Assembly: GCF_901521055.1 (NCBI RefSeq)
Contig: NZ_CABEGA010000029.1
Span: 124,001-188,000, forward strand
Reading direction: 5' to 3'
DNA: 64,000 nucleotides
Origin: Cellulomonas hominis
GTDB lineage: Bacteria > Actinomycetota > Actinomycetes > Actinomycetales > Cellulomonadaceae
The notes beneath the pieces were generated by a model. It did not search any database. It was given only the letters and a program-made list of their open reading frames with translations, and was not told where the DNA came from. The position numbers and the translations under genes were made by a program. This document shows positions 55,705 to 63,647 of the stretch, piece after piece. Within the stretch, counting starts at the first letter, position 1. Each line of letters starts with the position of its first letter.

Positions 55705-57450
55705 TCAGTTGAACCGAAAGCCGAAGAGCCCGCCCTCGTCCGTTTCGTCCGTAAGCCTCGTCGACATGATGTAAGGCTCGGCGTCGAATGCTCCATCGCT
55801 CTGCGCTTCGACAAGGTCGATGAAGTCCGAGTTGAGAGTCACGACGTACTGGAACCCGTGCTGCTCGGCCAGCCGAGCACCGATATTCAGGCACGACGCA
55901 ATTTGCCGACCGTCGATCGAGTCGAAGAGGTGGCTGTCATGGACAAGAATCCGGGGAGCTCGATCATTCTTGATCGCAGAGACCAAGCAGACCATGTCGA
56001 AAATAAACGTCTCGACGTTCTTCACACCCATGCTGGCATCACCCGACAGGTAGGGCGTGACCTTGAGGATGCCCTTGTCTGTCGGCTCAATCAGCAAGCT
56101 TGCCTCGCGATCGGTGTAGATCTCCGCGCCCAGTTCTCCGAAGAGTGCAATGGGTGCATCCAGCGACTCGGAGCGCTCGCGCAGCTCTGCTCGAACGGAC
56201 GTCACCAGTTCGGCAGTCTTCAACTTCACTTGATCGCCGATCTGGCTGACGCGTGCCGCTGCCTCGACGCGACGCTCAAGATCCGCGACATCGGCCTCGA
56301 GTCCGGCGAGGTCGCGCTGGACGGCAAGGAAGGTGTCGAGCGCGACGGTCTCGGCCAAGAGTCGCAGCACTTCAGATCGCTCGCTGTCGAGAGCGGATCG
56401 CTCGCTGTCTATCTCCACGAGGCGGGCCTCTACAGCGTCAAGTTCCTGCTGCAGGAAGACGCGCCGGTTCCTCACGACAGACCGATGGAAATCGGCGACC
56501 TCCTCGTAGCGTCGCGTGACGAGGTCGGGAAGCACGACGCCGAGCTCGGTGTAGACCCGTGCGAGCTTCATGCGGAGCTCCGCTTCGTCAGCAGGGTCGA
56601 CCTCATCACGCAGTGCTTCCCGGAGTTCCCGTAGTCGCCGCTGGAGCGCAATGCCCTCGTCATTGAGCTTCTGGATTGAAGCGGTCAGTTCGTCTGCGCG
56701 GCGCTGATGGTCCGCGTACTGCTCGTCGACTCTGTATGAGCTGATGGAGTTTTGGGCGGCGTCGCGCCGGTGCCGTGCCGACGCGAGTCGCGCACGCAGT
56801 TTCGCCTCATCGAGTGCTAGATGGGGTAGTGCTCCTTCCTTGACGGCCTTCCGGATCGCCTTGCCCTGCTTTGCTAACTGCTCGACCTCGCCAGACTTGG
56901 CAAGGATCTCAGATGACAGACCGAGGAGGTGTCCGATCCGAACACCCGATTCCCAGTCGGGCTCCGTCGCGTGAACCTTTGTGGGGTGGGCAAAGAGGTT
57001 GCGGATTGCCTGCCCCCAGAGCTGTCCAGGCGTAGGCCGGTTCACGCCCTCGGGGATCTCGAATAGGTGCTTCGCCTGCAGCGCCTTCCAGTCGTCAACG
57101 TGGAGCGACTGACGGTCGGTGACGACAGACCAGCCATCCACGTCGACCCGTGTCTGCGGGGAGACGGCTCGTGTCACCGTGACGGTGTCCACGCCCACGC
57201 CCCCTGCGGCAGGAAGCTCGAGGACCGCAGTGAACTTGTGCTCCGCCAGCTCAGGCACCTTCAACTCCTTGGGCAGGTCGCCACCCAGGAGATATCGGAG
57301 CACCTTGACTGAACTCGTCTTGCCGATGCTGTTGCGGCTGTCGCCCTGTTCTGAAGACTCTGTCCGATCAGCAACCAGGATATTGAGACCGTCACGGAAC
57401 CGCAGTGTCTTGAAGCGCCGGTCGGAGGAGCTGAGCGAGTTAATGAACAC
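55705..57450 (-). CDS. ABC-three-component system ATPase, DUF2326 family
   Basis: This 581-residue SMC/RecF-like ATPase has Walker A SRNSIGKTSS (about 38-47), a long coiled coil (about 215-425, heptad-rich Arg/Glu segments), and a C-terminal DUF2326 domain with the Walker B-like strand ILVHDSHLFDSIDGRQ. DUF2326 proteins are the ATPase of ABC-3C systems, predicted biological-conflict modules. Its ATG at 57450 overlaps the end of the MC6 gene by 11 bp. Base composition is clearly lower in GC than neighbours, with codons ending in A/T, a sign of transfer. Confidence 0.85.
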   Translation of the reverse strand: MFINSLSSSDRRFKTLRFRDGLNILVADRTESSEQGDSRNSIGKTSSVKVLRYLLGGDLPKELKVPELAEHKFTAVLELPAAGGVGVDTVTVTRAVSPQTRVDVDGWSVVTDRQSLHVDDWKALQAKHLFEIPEGVNRPTPGQLWGQAIRNLFAHPTKVHATEPDWESGVRIGHLLGLSSEILAKSGEVEQLAKQGKAIRKAVKEGALPHLALDEAKLRARLASARHRRDAAQNSISSYRVDEQYADHQRRADELTASIQKLNDEGIALQRRLRELREALRDEVDPADEAELRMKLARVYTELGVVLPDLVTRRYEEVADFHRSVVRNRRVFLQQELDAVEARLVEIDSERSALDSERSEVLRLLAETVALDTFLAVQRDLAGLEADVADLERRVEAAARVSQIGDQVKLKTAELVTSVRAELRERSESLDAPIALFGELGAEIYTDREASLLIEPTDKGILKVTPYLSGDASMGVKNVETFIFDMVCLVSAIKNDRAPRILVHDSHLFDSIDGRQIASCLNIGARLAEQHGFQYVVTLNSDFIDLVEAQSDGAFDAEPYIMSTRLTDETDEGGLFGFRFN

Positions 57451-57691
57451 TGGCCCTCCTCAGGTGCCCAGCTGCGGTCCACTGGACCAGGTCGATAGCG
57501 AAGAGTGAGGCAAGGGCGAGGGAGAACCAGTCGAAGGTGATCCTGTCGCCGTCGTTTACTGAGTCCGATCGGGATGAGTACTGCTCCCACAGGGCTGACA
57601 CGGACTTCGGAGTACGGAGCAGCTCAAGCAGTTCGGACCCGATTGTCATCAACGCGCGCTCAGTTGAGACGCCTTTAGTCGGCAGGAGCAT
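57440..57691 (-). CDS. ABC-three-component system middle component (MC6-like)
   Basis: This 83-residue protein begins MLLPTKGVSTERALMTIGSELL, which matches the short middle component 6 of ABC-3C systems. The rest is helical (LLELLRTPKSVSALWEQY) with a C-terminal winged-helix-like region (FDWFSLALASLFAIDLVQW). It is thought to bridge the effector and the ATPase. Its start lies inside the 3' end of the effector gene (17-bp overlap) and its 3' end overlaps the ATPase start, so the three genes are tightly coupled. Confidence 0.8.
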   Translation of the reverse strand: MLLPTKGVSTERALMTIGSELLELLRTPKSVSALWEQYSSRSDSVNDGDRITFDWFSLALASLFAIDLVQWTAAGHLRRASVH

Positions 57692-58622
57692 TGGAACCTC
57701 CGGCTCCAGCGGGCGGCATTTCGAAGATGTGGCACGAGTCGAAGAAATAGGCAACCACGGCGTATGTGGCGTTCGCGCGCTTACGGTCCATGCGGAAGTT
57801 TGGGCCCGCTACCGCGACATAGATCCGCTCCAGGATCTCGCCTGGGTCGGTGACAACCCGTCGTGCGTCGCGGTAGATCTCTCGGAAGCGTTCGGCGTGC
57901 TCGTCAGACGCCGCGGGGTCCGCGGACTCCGCGTACCAACGGTCGATCCGGGGTGCCATCGTGCGACCGGAGTTGAACTCCAGGCGCGCGTCCTCTGGGA
58001 TCTCGTTGAAGTCCATCTTCGTCGGAGGCACAGGAAGGATCGCCGTTGTGACATCGTCGGCGTCCGAAGGGTCGCCCAGCGCCTCGAGAAGGGGAACCAG
58101 GTCCGCGAGCTCAAGGTCGGCGATCCCAGGCGCGCCGGGGAACAACTCGTCAAGGACTTCGATGGGCAGCCCTGCGATTGCTTCGCGCCAAAGGACATCG
58201 GCCGTCCAGATGCGCAGGGTAAGCGGCCGGGCGGAGCCCGGACCGTGCTGTCTCTGAAGCGAGATAAGCGCCTGAGTGGCTTGGGGACCAACGGGTGCGT
58301 TCGTCACGAAACGCCACGTGTCAAAGTCCGGCCAGGAACCCCTGGCTCGTGTGAAGTCGGCCTCGAGCTTGCTGCGGAGCTCGCCTTCCGCGTTTCGGCC
58401 TGGCCGCTGCCCGTAGCACGCGTAGAGCACGCTGCCGGACTCCGCGAGGCCATCAGCCCCCCCATCACCAAGACGCCCTGTCGGGGCCGGGTTCATGAAG
58501 TCGTCGTGGAACCGCGCGAGGACGCGCGTGACGTACGCCTCGAACTCCGTCCCGGAGGAGATACACGCCTCCTTGTGGCGGAAGTGGTACCACTCGCGCC
58601 AGTTGGCGGTGAGCAGCACCAT
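57675..58622 (-). CDS. ABC-three-component system effector protein
   Basis: This 315-residue protein is the first gene of the three-gene module, with GGAGGAG before the ATG at 58622. The N-terminal region (about 15-140) resembles a restriction-endonuclease fold: GTEFEAYVTRVL, then GRLGDGGADGLAES with Asp53/Asp57, a strand VLYACYGQR (70-73), and DTWRFVTNAPV. In Mrr-type enzymes the last strand normally ends Q/E-x-K; here Arg73 replaces lysine. The C-terminal half (about 205-305) would be the ABC-3C C-terminal domain that docks with MC6 and the ATPase. Nuclease activity is inference. Confidence 0.7.
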   Translation of the reverse strand: MVLLTANWREWYHFRHKEACISSGTEFEAYVTRVLARFHDDFMNPAPTGRLGDGGADGLAESGSVLYACYGQRPGRNAEGELRSKLEADFTRARGSWPDFDTWRFVTNAPVGPQATQALISLQRQHGPGSARPLTLRIWTADVLWREAIAGLPIEVLDELFPGAPGIADLELADLVPLLEALGDPSDADDVTTAILPVPPTKMDFNEIPEDARLEFNSGRTMAPRIDRWYAESADPAASDEHAERFREIYRDARRVVTDPGEILERIYVAVAGPNFRMDRKRANATYAVVAYFFDSCHIFEMPPAGAGGSNAPAD

Positions 58623-59367
58623 CGTGAGCTCCTCCTTCTGGTCACAGGCCGCGTTGCTCCGCAGCGTATCGGCTGGCAGCGCCTGGTCCTGCATCCGCCC
58701 CCCGAGTGGCGAAGATGATCTGGCGCCGGCGCACTGGACCGGGACCTGGATCGCCCCCTTCCAACCCGACTAGCGGACGGTCGCCCTCATGCCCACTGGC
58801 GTGAGGGCGCTCATCAGCGATCAGATGCGCATCGTCTTGCCGCACTTGCCGCGGTTGATGAGACCGTGCTTGGTGACCCGCGTACCGATGAACTTGGGTG
58901 GCAGTACGGACGGGTGATCGTCGGAACGGTGGCCATCGCGGCTCCTTCGACAACCGCGCTGTGGCGGCGTCCCCGCCGACCCGATCGGGCCGACAGCGCG
59001 AAGGTATCTGCCGCCGCCGACACGACTGGCGATGGCAACCGTGTCACCACGAACGCAAAGCCACCAGGTGGTCGCCTCAATCACCGGTGGGGGGACATGG
59101 GTGGTCGGGGCGGCCCACCAATACTCCACTCTGACCGGAACGACCCGGTCCGGCCGTCCGAGATCTCGAACATGAACCCCCATTCGGGCGCTTCAGCCGG
59201 AAGGCCCTCGGGGCACGCGTGTCGTCGTACCTTTCTCCGCCAGCGGCTCTCCCGAGTCCGCCAAGACGTACCGCTGCGCGACCCTTACTGGTGCCGTGAT
59301 TTTCGGCTGTACTTACGAAACATATCTGCGCAATTTCGAGAACTGTGTGGCACGTCGACAGCAGCGA
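58623..59367. other. Intergenic, 745 bp, no convincing gene
   Basis: No frame has a plausible start plus codon bias. A minus-strand stretch ending at 58821 (FIGTRVTKHGLINRGKCGKTMRI) is faintly like the zinc-ribbon tail of serine recombinases and may be a degraded fragment. Segments near 59280-59360 are AT-rich for this genome. The promoter of the ABC-3C operon should lie in the first 100-150 bp, but no clear -35/-10 pair was found. Confidence 0.4.
58782..58809. terminator. Hairpin in the intergenic region
   Basis: CGCCCTCA and TGAGGGCG form an 8-bp stem around a 12-base loop that can add two more GC pairs. It is 160 bp upstream of the effector start, and 12 bp beyond a stop codon of a degraded minus-strand fragment. 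It could insulate the ABC-3C operon from upstream transcription. Confidence 0.45.
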
Positions 59368-60738
59368 TCAGGCCTGCATGTCCACGAACCGCGAGTAGTG
59401 CCCCTGGAACGCCACCGTGATCACGTCGGTGGGCCCGTTACGGTGCTTCGCCACGATCAGGTCGGCCTCACCGGCGCGCGGCGACTCCCGCTCGTACGCG
59501 TCCTCGCGGTGCAGCAGCACGACCATGTCCGCGTCCTGCTCGATGGACCCGGACTCACGCAGGTCGCTCATCGCGGGCTTCTTGTCGGTGCGCTGCTCCG
59601 GACCACGGTTCAGCTGCGACAGCGCGATGACCGGGACCTCGAGCTCCTTGGCGAGCAGCTTGAGCGCACGGGAGAACTCGGAGACCTCCTGCTGGCGGGA
59701 CTCGACGCGCTTGCCCGACGACATCAGCTGCAGGTAGTCGATGATCACGAGCTTGAGGTCGTGCTTCTGCTTGAGCCGCCGGCACTTGGCGCGGATCTCC
59801 ATCAGCGACATGTTGGGCGAGTCGTCGATGAACAGCGGCGCCTCGGTGAGCTTGCCCTGGATCGTGGCGAGCTTCTGCCAGTCGTCGTCGCCCATCTGGC
59901 CGGTGCGCATCTTCTGCAGCGGCACGCGGGCCTCGGCGGAGAGCAGGCGCATGGTGATCTCGCTGCGGCTCATCTCGAGCGAGAACACGACGGACGCCTG
60001 GTTGTGCTTGATGGACGCGGCCCGCGCGAAGTCGAGCGCGAGCGTGGACTTGCCGATGGCCGGTCGGGCGGCGATGACGATCATCTGGCCGGGGTGCAGG
60101 CCGTTGGTCAGCCGGTCGAGGTCGGCGAAGCCGGTCGGCACACCGATCATGCCCTCGCCGCGGTGCCCCGCCGACTCGATCTCGTCCAGGGTGCCGGCGA
60201 CGACCTCGCCGAGCCGGTGGTAGTCCTCGGTGGTGCGCCGCTCGCTGACCGCGTAGACCTCGGCCTGCGCGTTGTTCACGATGTCGTCGACGTCGCCGCC
60301 GTCGGTCGCGTAGCCGAGCTGGACGATCCGGGTGCCGGCCTCGACCAGGCGGCGCAGGACGGCGCGCTCCTTGACGATGCGCGCGTAGTACCCGGCGTTC
60401 GCGGCGGTCGGCACCATCGAGATGAGCGTGTGCAGGTACGGCACGCCACCGACGCGGCCGATCTCGCCGCGCTTGGTGAGCTCGTCGGCCACGGTCACGG
60501 CGTCGGCGGGCTCGCCGCGGCCGTACAGGTCTAGCACCGCGTCGTAGATGGCCTCGTGCGCCGGGCGGTAGAAGTCGGTGCCGCGGATCTCCTCGACGAC
60601 GTCCGCGATGGCGTCCTTCGAGATCATCATGCCGCCGAGCACGCTCTGCTCGGCCTCGAGGTCCTGCGGTGGCGTCCGGTCGAACGCCGGCCGCGCCGTC
60701 CCCGAGGGTGCCCCGTACTCCAGCTCCTCGATCGTCAC
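59368..60738 (-). CDS. dnaB: Replicative DNA helicase DnaB
   Basis: This 456-residue hexameric helicase unwinds DNA at the replication fork. An N-terminal DnaB domain (PPQDLEAEQSVLGGMMI, about 24-130) is joined to a RecA-like motor with Walker A ARPAIGKST (224-232), Walker B LVIIDYLQLM, and the C-terminal segment GSIEQDADMVVLLHRED. Length is normal and no intein interrupts the Walker A or other motifs, unlike some actinobacterial homologues. The GTG at 60738 starts the typical VTIEELE segment. It is divergent from the MATE gene, with DnaA-box-like sites between. Confidence 0.95.
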   Translation of the reverse strand: MTIEELEYGAPSGTARPAFDRTPPQDLEAEQSVLGGMMISKDAIADVVEEIRGTDFYRPAHEAIYDAVLDLYGRGEPADAVTVADELTKRGEIGRVGGVPYLHTLISMVPTAANAGYYARIVKERAVLRRLVEAGTRIVQLGYATDGGDVDDIVNNAQAEVYAVSERRTTEDYHRLGEVVAGTLDEIESAGHRGEGMIGVPTGFADLDRLTNGLHPGQMIVIAARPAIGKSTLALDFARAASIKHNQASVVFSLEMSRSEITMRLLSAEARVPLQKMRTGQMGDDDWQKLATIQGKLTEAPLFIDDSPNMSLMEIRAKCRRLKQKHDLKLVIIDYLQLMSSGKRVESRQQEVSEFSRALKLLAKELEVPVIALSQLNRGPEQRTDKKPAMSDLRESGSIEQDADMVVLLHREDAYERESPRAGEADLIVAKHRNGPTDVITVAFQGHYSRFVDMQA

Positions 60739-60939
60739 AGTGCCGCCCGCCCACCTTCGGTTGTCATGCCGCCGCCGTCGAACACCAGTTCTAGCACCGG
60801 CCGCCGACACGCCCCTCGACCGGTGTGGCGGGGACCTGCCGACGCTGCCGAGCCCAGACGGGCTCGCGCGCCGACGTGAGGTTATGCGCGAGCCGGACCG
60901 CCCATCAAGCGAGACGTGCACAGGGCCTGGGGACGAGCC

Positions 60940-61066
60940 TGTGGAAGGCTGTGGACGCAGACCGCGCACTGTCCACAGGTCGTGGACACAGGTGTGGATG
61001 AACTCGGACGGCGCCTCCGACCAGGGCGTTCTCACCGGCGCAAACGCCATGAACCGATGTGGACAG
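60940..61066. promoter_or_regulatory. Cluster of DnaA-box-like sites upstream of dnaB
   Basis: Sites close to the actinobacterial DnaA box TTGTCCACA (or TGTGGATAA) occur at 60950 (TGTGGACGC), 60969 (CTGTCCACA), 60981 (CGTGGACAC), 60993 (TGTGGATGA) and 61058 (TGTGGACAG). Three match 8 of 9 positions. They lie in the 320-bp divergent gap between dnaB and the MATE gene, and the last overlaps the MATE start. They may mediate DnaA control of dnaB. Confidence 0.5.
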
Positions 61067-62417
61067 GAATCAGTTGGCCGCCATTTCACGCCTCGGACAC
61101 GTGCCGTCCACCGTCGACCGCCAGATCCTCGCGCTCGCCGTCCCCGCACTCGGCGCGCTCGTCGCCGAGCCGCTGTTCGTGCTGGTCGACTCGGCCGTGG
61201 TCGGGCGGCTCGGCACCACCGAGCTCGCCGGTCTGTCCCTGGCGTCGACGCTGCTGGTCACGGTCGTCGGGCTGTGCGTGTTCCTGGCGTACGCGACCAC
61301 CGCCGCGGTCGCCCGGCGGCTCGGTGCGGGCGACCGCTCGGGCGCGCTGCAGGTCGGCGTGGACGGCCTCTGGCTGGCCGCAGGGCTCGGCGTGCTCCTG
61401 ACCGCGGCGACGCTCCTGCTCGCCCCGTGGGCCGTCGGTGCCCTGGGGGCGACGGGCGACGTGGCGGACCAGGCCGTGACGTACCTGCGTGCCTCCGCGC
61501 CGGGGCTGCCGGGCATGCTGCTCGTCCTCGCCGCCACGGGGGCGCTGCGCGGCCTGCAGGACACCCGCACGCCCCTGGTCGTCGCCGGGGTCGGCGCGGT
61601 GGTCAACGCCGTGCTCAACGTGGTCCTGGTGCACGGCGTCCACCTGGGCATCGCCGGCTCTGGCCTCGGCACCGCCGTCACGCAGCTCGCGATGGGCGCG
61701 GCGCTCGTGGTCGTCGTGGTGCGCGGCGCCCGGGCCGCCGGTGCGTCGCTGGCCCCCGCGGCGGGCGGCATCCTCGCCGGCGTGCGGACCGGCACCCCGC
61801 TGCTCCTGCGCACGCTGTCCCTGCGCGCCGCGATCCTGCTGACGGTGTGGGTGGCGACCGGGCTCGGGCCCGTGGCGCTCGCCGGGCATCAGGTGGTCAA
61901 CGCGGTGTGGGGCTTCGTGGCGTTCGCGCTCGACGCCCTCGCGATCGCCGCGCAGGCGCTCGTCGGGCACGCGCTCGGCGCCGGGGACGTACCGCTCGTC
62001 CGAGCGCTGCTGCGGCGCACCCTGGCCTGGGGGGTCGGCGCCGGCGCGGTGCTCGGCGTCGTGACGGGTGCCGCCGGCTGGTGGCTGTCCGCCGCGTTCA
62101 CCACGGACCCCGACGTCCGGCACGCCGTCACCGTCAGCCTGGTCGTCGCCGCGGTGCTGATGCCGATGGCCGGCTGGGTGTTCGTGCTCGACGGCGTCCT
62201 CATCGGCGCGGGCGACGGGCGGTTCCTCGCGGCGGCCGGCATGGTGACGCTGGTGGCCTACGTGCCGTTCGCGCTGGCGGTGCGGGCCTGGGCGCCGGAG
62301 GGCTGGGTCGGGCTGGCGTGGCTGTGGGCGGCGTTCGCGGGCGTGTTCATGCTCGCGCGAGCCGTCACCACCGGCCTGCGGGCGCGCGGGGGTGCCTGGA
62401 TGGTCACCGGGGCGTGA
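61059..62417 (+). CDS. MATE-family efflux transporter (DinF-like)
   Basis: This 452-residue protein has 12 helices in two related halves. The N-half helix 1-2 segment (LALAVPALGALVAEPLFVLVDSAVVGRLG) and VNAVWGFVAFALDALAIAAQALVGHALG in the C-half are typical of DinF/MATE exporters, which use Na+ or H+ gradients. The GTG at 61059 is used. The position next to dnaB and the ssb-rpsR-rplI genes is conserved in many actinobacteria. The stop overlaps the convergent small-protein gene by 14 bp. Confidence 0.9.
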   Translation: MDRNQLAAISRLGHVPSTVDRQILALAVPALGALVAEPLFVLVDSAVVGRLGTTELAGLSLASTLLVTVVGLCVFLAYATTAAVARRLGAGDRSGALQVGVDGLWLAAGLGVLLTAATLLLAPWAVGALGATGDVADQAVTYLRASAPGLPGMLLVLAATGALRGLQDTRTPLVVAGVGAVVNAVLNVVLVHGVHLGIAGSGLGTAVTQLAMGAALVVVVVRGARAAGASLAPAAGGILAGVRTGTPLLLRTLSLRAAILLTVWVATGLGPVALAGHQVVNAVWGFVAFALDALAIAAQALVGHALGAGDVPLVRALLRRTLAWGVGAGAVLGVVTGAAGWWLSAAFTTDPDVRHAVTVSLVVAAVLMPMAGWVFVLDGVLIGAGDGRFLAAAGMVTLVAYVPFALAVRAWAPEGWVGLAWLWAAFAGVFMLARAVTTGLRARGGAWMVTGA

Positions 62418-62700
62418 CGTCGGGTCCCGGCTCGCCGCCGGCACCCGGCTGGTCCTCCTGGCCCGCCTCGGGGCCGGCCGGTGCCCCGCCCGTGCCGCCC
62501 TTCCGCATGCTGAGGACCAGGAACGTGACGCCGACGGGGATGAACGCGAAGGACGCGCCGCGCATCGAGTCGTTCGCCAGCCAGGACAGGCCGAGCACGA
62601 GGAACACGACGCCGATGGGCAGGAACGCGACGTTCGGGTTCGTCGTGCCGGCGACCGGTTCCGGCGACGGCTGGTCCGGGTCGGCGGGCTGATCGGGCAT
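62404..62700 (-). CDS. Small two-helix membrane protein
   Basis: This 98-residue protein has a Pro/Asp-rich N-terminus, two transmembrane helices (NVAFLPIGVVFLVLGLSWLA and FAFIPVGVTFLVLSM, about 23-62) and a Gly/Pro-rich cytoplasmic tail. There is no known domain. It is convergent with and overlaps the MATE gene by 14 bp. The start is an ATG at 62700. Confidence 0.65.
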   Translation of the reverse strand: MPDQPADPDQPSPEPVAGTTNPNVAFLPIGVVFLVLGLSWLANDSMRGASFAFIPVGVTFLVLSMRKGGTGGAPAGPEAGQEDQPGAGGEPGPDVTPR

Positions 62701-62772
62701 CCGCCCACGCTACGGGCCACGAGGGCCTGAGCGCCTCCGCCCCGGGACGGAGAACCGGCCCCGGGACGACGA

Positions 62773-62804
62773 ACGCCCCGCCCCGGGTGACCGGGACGGG
62801 GCGT
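62773..62804 (-). terminator. Terminator of the ssb-rpsR-rplI transcription unit
   Basis: Arms of 14 bp (ACGCCCCG then CCCGG, with one mismatch) surround a 4-base loop, 18 bp after the rplI stop on the minus strand. It is one of the strongest hairpins in the window and well placed to end the ribosomal-protein operon. Confidence 0.75.
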
Positions 62805-62821
62805 GCGTCGTGCGGGCTACG

Positions 62822-63271
62822 TCAGGCCGCGACGACCTTGACGGTCAGCTTCGCGGAGACGTCGGCGTGCAGGCGGACCTTCACCTCGTACTCGCCGGTC
62901 GCCTTGATCGGCTGCGCGACCTCGACCTTGCGGCGGTCGATCGACGGGCCACCGGCCGCCTTGACGGCGTCGGCGATCTCGGCGGTCGTGATGGCGCCGA
63001 ACAGCCGGCCGGACTCGCCGGCCTTGGCGGAGACGGTCACCGGGTTGCCCTGGAGGGAGTCACGCACCGCGCGAGCCTCCTCGAGGGTCTCGATCTCGCG
63101 CACCTTGCGGGCACGGCGGATCTGGGTGACCTCCTTCTCGGCTCCCTTGCTCCACGCGGTCGCGAGACCGCGGGGGACGAGGTAGTTCCGGGCGTAACCG
63201 TCCTTGACGTCGACGACGTCGCCGGGAGCGCCGAGGCCCGTGACCTCGTGGGTCAGGATGAGCTTGGCCAT
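62822..63271 (-). CDS. rplI: 50S ribosomal protein L9
   Basis: This 149-residue protein begins [35 protein letters not shown], the universally conserved L9 N-terminal domain that binds 23S rRNA domain V, followed by a long connecting helix and the C-terminal domain ([16 protein letters not shown]). Full length for actinobacteria. It lies 14 bp downstream of rpsR on the minus strand, in the usual order ssb, rpsR, rplI. Confidence 0.98.
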   Translation of the reverse strand: MAKLILTHEVTGLGAPGDVVDVKDGYARNYLVPRGLATAWSKGAEKEVTQIRRARKVREIETLEEARAVRDSLQGNPVTVSAKAGESGRLFGAITTAEIADAVKAAGGPSIDRRKVEVAQPIKATGEYEVKVRLHADVSAKLTVKVVAA

Positions 63272-63285
63272 CTGTGTGCTCCTTC

Positions 63286-63522
63286 TCAGCGAGCCGACGA
63301 CGAGTACGGCAGGAGCGCCATCTCGCGGGCGTTCTTGACGGCCCGCGCGATCGCGCGCTGCTCCTGGACGGACACGCCGGTCACGCGGCGGGCGCGGATC
63401 TTCCCGCGGTCGGAGATGAACTTCCGCAGCAGGGCGGTGTCCTTGTAGTCGACCGACTCGATCTTCGCCGCCTTGAGCGGGTTCTGCTTCTTCTTGGGCT
63501 TCCGGACAACGGCCTTGGCCAT
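63286..63522 (-). CDS. rpsR: 30S ribosomal protein S18
   Basis: This 78-residue protein has the S18 core [50 protein letters not shown], which binds 16S rRNA with S6. AAGGAGC lies upstream of the ATG at 63522. No zinc-binding cysteines are present in the N-terminal tail, so this is the zinc-free (C-minus) form. It sits between ssb (125 bp upstream) and rplI. Confidence 0.98.
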   Translation of the reverse strand: MAKAVVRKPKKKQNPLKAAKIESVDYKDTALLRKFISDRGKIRARRVTGVSVQEQRAIARAVKNAREMALLPYSSSAR

Positions 63523-63647
63523 CGTGGTGCTCCTTGTTCTACGTGCGGAGCCCGGGGCGTTGCCATGCCCCGGGATGGGATGTGCTGTGCGGGCGCGCGC
63601 CCGTGGTGCCGACCCGGCAGGTCAGCGGTGCTCGTCGAGGACGGCGA

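Noticed and set aside
58821-59183. Intact minus-strand gene of 120 codons ending GKCGKTMRI
   Set aside because: No good ribosome site, mixed codon bias and no coherent domain; kept only as a possible degraded fragment.
60940-61066. Chromosomal origin oriC
   Set aside because: dnaA and dnaN are not in the window and the boxes are mostly imperfect; a regulatory cluster is the safer reading.
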